Position numbers and translations under genes: made by a program. Shown one piece after another: positions 14,183 through 18,067 of a stretch of DNA of 18,067 bases (position 1 is the first letter of the stretch; each line of letters opens with the position of its first letter). Under the pieces are notes generated by a model. The model was not told the origin of the DNA. It saw only the letters and a list, made by a program, of their open reading frames with translations, and did no database searches. The stretch is from CAZHBA01 sp964530225 (lineage in GTDB: Bacteria > Pseudomonadota > Alphaproteobacteria > UBA6615): assembly GCA_964530225.1 (NCBI GenBank), contig CAZHBA010000126.1:1-18067 (forward strand), in the 5' to 3' direction.

Positions 14183-15616
14183 ATGAGCGATATTGCACGC
14201 ACCAACAAATTATTTTTCGACCGTACCAGCATGAACGCCAAGCGCGTTGAGGGCTTAACCGACGACGCCATTGGCGACGCCGATGACGGCGAACTGTTCC
14301 TCGAATATCGCCAGAGCGAAAGCATCACCTTCGACGACGGGCGCGTGCGTAATGCCAGCTTCGACACCTCGCAGGGTTTCGGCCTGCGCGCGGTGGCCGA
14401 CGAAGCAACCGGTTATGCCCACTCGACCGAATTATCGGAAGCCGCCATCGCCCGCGCCAGTAAAACAGTCCGCGAGGTGCGCGGCAGCGCCACCAGCACT
14501 GTCGCCAGTCCGCCCGCCGGCACCAACCGTGACCTCTATGCCGATATAAATCCGCTGGGATCGCCGAGCTTCGAGGAAAAGGTGGCGCTGCTCGGCGAGA
14601 TCAACGCCTATGCACGCAACTCCGATCCGCGTGTACGTCAGGTCACGGCATCACTGTCGGGAAACTGGCAGGCCATCCAGATCGTACGCGCTGGCGGGCT
14701 ACAGGTCGCCGACATCCGGCCGATGGTGCGCCTCAACGTTTCCGTTGTCGTCGGCGAGAATGATCGCCAGGAAACTGGCTCACACGGCGTCGGTGGACGG
14801 GCGGTCTATAACCATTGGCTGCACCCGGACAACTGGCATTCACAAGTTGACGAAGCCTTGCGTCAGGCATTTGTCAATCTGGAAGCCGTCCCGGCACCGG
14901 CCGGCGAAATGCCAGTAGTTCTGGGTCCCGGCTGGCCGGGCGTGCTGTTGCACGAAGCGATCGGGCATGGCCTCGAGGGTGACTTCAACCGCAAAAAGAC
15001 GTCCGCATTTTCCGGCCTGTTGGGCGAGCGCGTCGCCGCACCGGGGATAACCGTCGTCGATGATGGCACCATCCCAGACCGCCGTGGCTCACTCACCATC
15101 GACGACGAAGGCACGCCTAGTTCCTACAATGTTTTGATCGAAGATGGCATTCTCAAAGGCTATATGCAGGATCGCATGAATGCGCGGTTGATGGGCGTCG
15201 CGCCGACCGGCAACGGGCGCCGTCAATCGTACGCCCACCATCCCATGCCGCGCATGACCAATACCTACATGCTCAACGGCACGGCCGAGCCGGAAGAATG
15301 CATCCGTGCCGTATCCAACGGCATCTACGCGGTCAATTTCGGCGGTGGCCAGGTCGATATCACCAACGGTAAATTCGTGTTCAGTTGCACTGAGGCCTAT
15401 CTGATCGAAAACGGCAAGCTCGGCGCGCCGGTCAAAGGCGCCACGCTGATCGGCAATGGTCCCGACGCCCTGACCCGGGTGAAATTGATCGGTAACGACA
15501 CTCGCCTCGACGACGGCGTCGGCACCTGCGGCAAGGACGGCCAGTCGGTGCCGGTGGGCGTCGGCCAGCCGACGATGTTGCTCGAATCCCTAACTGTAGG
15601 TGGAACCGCTGTTTAA
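14183..15616 (+). CDS. tldD: Metalloprotease TldD
   Basis: TldD pairs with PmbA/TldE to form a zinc protease that trims peptides such as unfolded microcin precursors and the CcdA antitoxin in E. coli. The active-site HExxxH motif is intact as His257-Glu258 to His262 (LLHEAIGHGLEGDF), followed by the FNRKKTSAFSG loop. The C-terminal FVFSCTEAYLIENGKLG segment with the conserved cysteine is present. The 477-residue length is normal. The frame is open to a GTG at 14144, but I choose ATG 14183 because an AGGA site lies 9 bp before it and the protein then starts as homologues do. pmbA is not in the window. In many alphaproteobacteria tldD lies next to the coxBAC cluster; here a dead surf1 lies upstream on the other strand. 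Confidence 0.96.
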   Translation: MSDIARTNKLFFDRTSMNAKRVEGLTDDAIGDADDGELFLEYRQSESITFDDGRVRNASFDTSQGFGLRAVADEATGYAHSTELSEAAIARASKTVREVRGSATSTVASPPAGTNRDLYADINPLGSPSFEEKVALLGEINAYARNSDPRVRQVTASLSGNWQAIQIVRAGGLQVADIRPMVRLNVSVVVGENDRQETGSHGVGGRAVYNHWLHPDNWHSQVDEALRQAFVNLEAVPAPAGEMPVVLGPGWPGVLLHEAIGHGLEGDFNRKKTSAFSGLLGERVAAPGITVVDDGTIPDRRGSLTIDDEGTPSSYNVLIEDGILKGYMQDRMNARLMGVAPTGNGRRQSYAHHPMPRMTNTYMLNGTAEPEECIRAVSNGIYAVNFGGGQVDITNGKFVFSCTEAYLIENGKLGAPVKGATLIGNGPDALTRVKLIGNDTRLDDGVGTCGKDGQSVPVGVGQPTMLLESLTVGGTAV

Positions 15617-15648
15617 AGCCGTATCCAGCCGCTATTAGCACAATTCAG

Positions 15649-15667
15649 CTATGCATAAATCGCATAG
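15649..15667. promoter_or_regulatory. Operator-like inverted repeat upstream of emrA
   Basis: CTATGC and GCATAG form a perfect 6-bp inverted repeat separated by 7 bp (19 bp in all). It lies in the 149-bp gap between tldD and the efflux pair, about 100 bp before the emrA start. The size and symmetry fit the operator of a dimeric regulator such as MarR or TetR types, which often control emrAB-like genes. No regulator gene is in the window. A second repeat, TTGCC/GGCAA, spans 15673-15696 next to a TATGAT (15699-15704) that could be a -10 element. Confidence 0.4.
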
Positions 15668-15734
15668 ATGGATTGCCAAACGGCACCATTCGGCAAAGTA
15701 TGATGGCTTGACCTAAACCACAGGTAACCGGAAC

Positions 15735-15749
15735 GGTCCGCGCCGGACC
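15735..15749. terminator. GC-rich hairpin between tldD and emrA
   Basis: GGTCCG and CGGACC form a perfect 6-bp stem with a 3-base loop, followed 6 bases later by TTTT (15756-15759). It lies 120 bp after the tldD stop and 16 bp before the emrA ATG. It could be a weak terminator for tldD or a leader hairpin that affects emrA translation. The T-run is short and not directly adjacent to the stem, so intrinsic termination is uncertain. Confidence 0.35.
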
Positions 15750-15765
15750 ACGGGGTTTTACGATC

Positions 15766-16923
15766 ATGCCAGACGATAGTCGTCTCGAAATGCCAGCCAG
15801 TAGCAGCACCCCCTTAGGAAGGGACCCCGTTCGCGGGCGGCGTGCTCGTCAGCTTCTGCGTAACACCATCGTTATAGGGGTTGCGCTCGCTCTGCTGGCC
15901 TGGGCTGGAAACTGGGCGTTTGGTCAGTGGACAAGAATCACCGAAACCGACGCGCGTATCACCACCGATCAGATCGCCGTCTCGAGCCGGGTCAGCGGCT
16001 GGGTCACCGAGCTGCCGGTCATTGAAGGCGACCAAATTTCGGTCGGCGACTTGCTGATCGCCATCGACGCGCGCGACGCGAAACTGAAGCTCGACGAATT
16101 GGATGCCCGCTTTTTGGTAATCGGTTCGCAGCGCGCACAGATATCGGCCGAGACCGCCATGGTCGATGCCCAAACCCGCAGCCGCAAGGAAGCATCCGGC
16201 TCGCGGGTCAAAGCTGCCCAGGCGGCGGTTAAGGCCAGTGAAGAACAGCGCGCCCTGGCGCGCACCGATTTCGAACGGATCAAATTGCTGACTGGAACAA
16301 GGGTGGTCTCCCAGCGACGCCTCGACCAGGCAAGCACCACCCTTAGCCAGTCTGACGAACGTTACCAGATCGCCGTGGCCAATCTGGCGGCAGCTCAGGC
16401 CGACATGCGCGAAGCCGATGCCGACCGGAAGCAAATCCAGATCAACGAAAGCATGTTGGACAGCTTGCGATATCAAGAGGCGCAGATTGCCTCCGAGCAC
16501 GACCGGCAGGTGCTCGATATCGACGACCGGACAATCCACAGCCCATTCGATGGCGTCGTGTCGCGCACCTTCATCGACAAGGGCGAGTTTGTTCGCCCCG
16601 GCCAACGCCTGATGCTGATCCATGATCCCGAGAATATCTGGGTCGAGGCCAACATTAAAGAGACCGAGCTCCGCCACTTGAAACCCGGTATGCCAGTCAG
16701 ATTGCACGTGGACGCTTTCCCCGACCGAGAATTTACCGGCAAGGTAGAGCGCATCGGTCAGGCCGCAACCAGTGAATTCGCCTTGCTGCCCAACCCCAAC
16801 CCCAGTGGCAACTTTACCAAGGTGACCCAACGCCTGCCGATCCGCATTAGCGTAGAGCAGGAAGAGACCATGATGCGTCCCGGCATGCTAGTGGTGGTGG
16901 AAATTGACATCCCAGGCCGTTAG
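15766..16923 (+). CDS. HlyD/EmrA family membrane fusion protein
   Basis: This is the periplasmic adaptor of a drug efflux pump, linking an inner-membrane transporter to an outer-membrane channel. The layout is typical of EmrA: a short cytoplasmic tail with basic residues (23-32), one transmembrane helix (about 33-53), a first half of the lipoyl-like domain with SSRVSGWVTELPVIEGDQISVGDLL split across 73-97, a long Ala/Gln/Glu-rich helical hairpin (about 105-245), the second lipoyl half with IHSPFDGVVSRTF, and a beta-barrel containing VEANIKETELRHLKPGMPV. The 385-residue length is normal. The next gene, an EmrB-like transporter, begins 7 bp after its TAG stop, so the two form an operon. I withhold the symbol emrA because the substrate and orthology are not shown. 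Confidence 0.92.
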   Translation: MPDDSRLEMPASSSTPLGRDPVRGRRARQLLRNTIVIGVALALLAWAGNWAFGQWTRITETDARITTDQIAVSSRVSGWVTELPVIEGDQISVGDLLIAIDARDAKLKLDELDARFLVIGSQRAQISAETAMVDAQTRSRKEASGSRVKAAQAAVKASEEQRALARTDFERIKLLTGTRVVSQRRLDQASTTLSQSDERYQIAVANLAAAQADMREADADRKQIQINESMLDSLRYQEAQIASEHDRQVLDIDDRTIHSPFDGVVSRTFIDKGEFVRPGQRLMLIHDPENIWVEANIKETELRHLKPGMPVRLHVDAFPDREFTGKVERIGQAATSEFALLPNPNPSGNFTKVTQRLPIRISVEQEETMMRPGMLVVVEIDIPGR

Positions 16924-16930
16924 CGGCGAT

Positions 16931-18067
16931 GTGTCAGAATTAAGTCGCACCCACGGCCATCTCATCATTTTGATGTCGCTGATGTCCAGCATGGCGTTGG
17001 CAATGTCGGCCACCATTGTCAACGTCGCCGTGCCCGACATTATGGGCGCATTCGGTGTCGGTCAGGATCTCGCTCAATGGATGGCAACCGCTTATTTTGC
17101 CGCCATGACGACGGGCCTGCTAGCGAGTAGCTGGGCGATCCGCTCGTTCGGGCAGCGCCAGGTTTTCGTCGGCATGATGGTTATCTTCATCACCAGCTCG
17201 GTGGTCGGCGGCACCGGCCAAGAATTCAACATAATTATCCTTGCCCGCACAATTCAGGGATTCAGCTCCGGCATAATTCTGCCTTTAACACAGCTTGCCA
17301 TGTACCGGGTTTTCGGCCCCGACCGCCGGTCCACGGCGAACGGCTTGTTCGGCCTCAGCTTCGTGCTCGGCCCGGGTATCGGCCCGTGGGTCGGCGGCAT
17401 GGCAATCGACGCGTTCGACTGGAGATTTACGTTCTACGTCGCATTGCCCATCGCCGCCGTGACGGCGTTGCTGGGAAGCTTCGTACTGCCGTCGCGCGAA
17501 GAATCAGGACCGCGTCCCGCCTTTGACTGGGTCGGTTTCGCGCTGCTGGCGGTGGCTCTGATCGCAGCGCTGTCCGGACTTTCCAACGGCCAACGGTGGG
17601 GCTGGGCGTCGGATACTGTAGTCCTTATGTTGACCCTCGGTATATTCAGCGCTGCCGCGTTTATCCTATGGGAATGGTGGCACGACGATCCGATCCTCGA
17701 TGTCCGGCAGTTCGGCTCGCGCCAATTCGCTGCCGCCAATGTTATTTCATTCCTGTTTGGCGTCGGTTTGTTCGGCTCGCTCTATCTGGCGCCGATATAC
17801 GTCCAACTGGTGCAAAGCTATACCCCGACACGCGCCGGTCTCGTTCTGATCCCCGCCGGCCTAATCCTCGGGTTGGTCATGCCGTTGATGGGCCGGATCG
17901 GCGACCGCGTTCCCGCCCACATTCCAATCATTTTGGGGTCCGTTGGGTTTGCCTGGTCGAACTACGCGCTGGGCAATGTAGACGCCAACACCGCCTTTTG
18001 GACATTCGCTATCATCGTCATGCTTGGCCGTGCTGCTCACTCGGCAATATTTCCGCCCCTGATGGCT
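16931..18067 (+). CDS. DHA2-family (EmrB-like) MFS drug transporter, 3' end cut by window edge
   Basis: This open frame runs off the right edge: 379 codons without a stop, against about 500 for the family. It is a 14-helix MFS drug:H+ antiporter of the DHA2/EmrB type, the usual partner of the adaptor encoded just upstream. Visible features: a first helix with ATIVNVAVPDIMGAFGV, the helix 2-3 region with WMATAYFAA, RTIQGFSSGIILPL, and the antiporter motif C in SFVLGPGIGPWVGG. A DWRFTFYVALPI segment follows, as in other DHA2 members. I choose the GTG at 16931; the preceding ATG at 16929 is out of frame and soon stops, and an in-frame TTG at 16904 overlapping the adaptor gene is an alternative. 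The last ~130 residues lie outside the window. Confidence 0.9.
   Translation, partial: MSELSRTHGHLIILMSLMSSMALAMSATIVNVAVPDIMGAFGVGQDLAQWMATAYFAAMTTGLLASSWAIRSFGQRQVFVGMMVIFITSSVVGGTGQEFNIIILARTIQGFSSGIILPLTQLAMYRVFGPDRRSTANGLFGLSFVLGPGIGPWVGGMAIDAFDWRFTFYVALPIAAVTALLGSFVLPSREESGPRPAFDWVGFALLAVALIAALSGLSNGQRWGWASDTVVLMLTLGIFSAAAFILWEWWHDDPILDVRQFGSRQFAAANVISFLFGVGLFGSLYLAPIYVQLVQSYTPTRAGLVLIPAGLILGLVMPLMGRIGDRVPAHIPIILGSVGFAWSNYALGNVDANTAFWTFAIIVMLGRAAHSAIFPPLMA

Noticed and set aside
15814..16830. A 338-codon open frame on the minus strand antisense to the EmrA-like gene
   Set aside because: The plus-strand frame has a full, coherent membrane fusion protein with transmembrane, lipoyl and helical hairpin parts. 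The antisense frame shows no recognisable domain and is a by-product of codon bias in GC-rich DNA.

Overview
The window is a chromosomal segment of an alphaproteobacterium, probably from a Rhodospirillales-like lineage. The evidence is the gene content and order: ispH, thrB of the choline-kinase-fold type, and rnhA in a tight run; a ScsB-type DsbD with peroxiredoxin and AlgH/YqgE; and thrC followed by an M16 processing peptidase and a RimJ-type acetyltransferase. The DNA is moderately GC-rich by eye. I see no rRNA, tRNA, CRISPR array, insertion sequence or phage gene. Most of it is ordinary core metabolism. The unusual parts are two gene remnants and a few regulatory-looking repeats.

Left part (1-3235). 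A minus-strand pair encodes a double-CDGSH iron-sulfur protein and a lipoprotein cut by the window edge. It diverges from a plus-strand operon ispH-thrB-rnhA (isoprenoid precursor synthesis, homoserine kinase, RNase HI). The genes are spaced 5 bp apart and then overlap by 4 bp. Both genes flanking the divergent region encode Fe-S proteins, and a 10-bp inverted repeat sits in front of them.

Middle (3323-11401). On the minus strand lie scsB/dsbD, a large membrane thiol reductase with all three cysteine pairs intact, and then a Prx5-type peroxiredoxin. A plus-strand algH/yqgE diverges from scsB. After it comes a minus-strand operon read from the right: thrC, M16 peptidase, RimJ-like acetyltransferase, MFS transporter. 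ThrB and ThrC, the last two steps of threonine synthesis, are both here but in different operons.

Right part (11402-18067). Between thrC and tldD sits a decaying region. At 11539-12070 is the scar of a class III adenylate cyclase-TPR gene that has lost its middle. At 13614-13997 is the C-terminal half of a SURF1 cytochrome oxidase assembly gene with two in-frame TAG codons. Between the two remnants is an intact M32 carboxypeptidase, whose start overlaps the dead surf1 stop by one base. Then come tldD and a tripartite-type drug efflux pair (EmrA-like adaptor and EmrB-like DHA2 transporter, the latter cut by the window end). An operator-like palindrome and a GC-rich hairpin lie in front of the efflux pair.

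I did not find a convincing new molecular system. The most informative observations are the two remnants, which suggest reductive change at a locus that in many alphaproteobacteria is linked to the aa3 cytochrome oxidase cluster.
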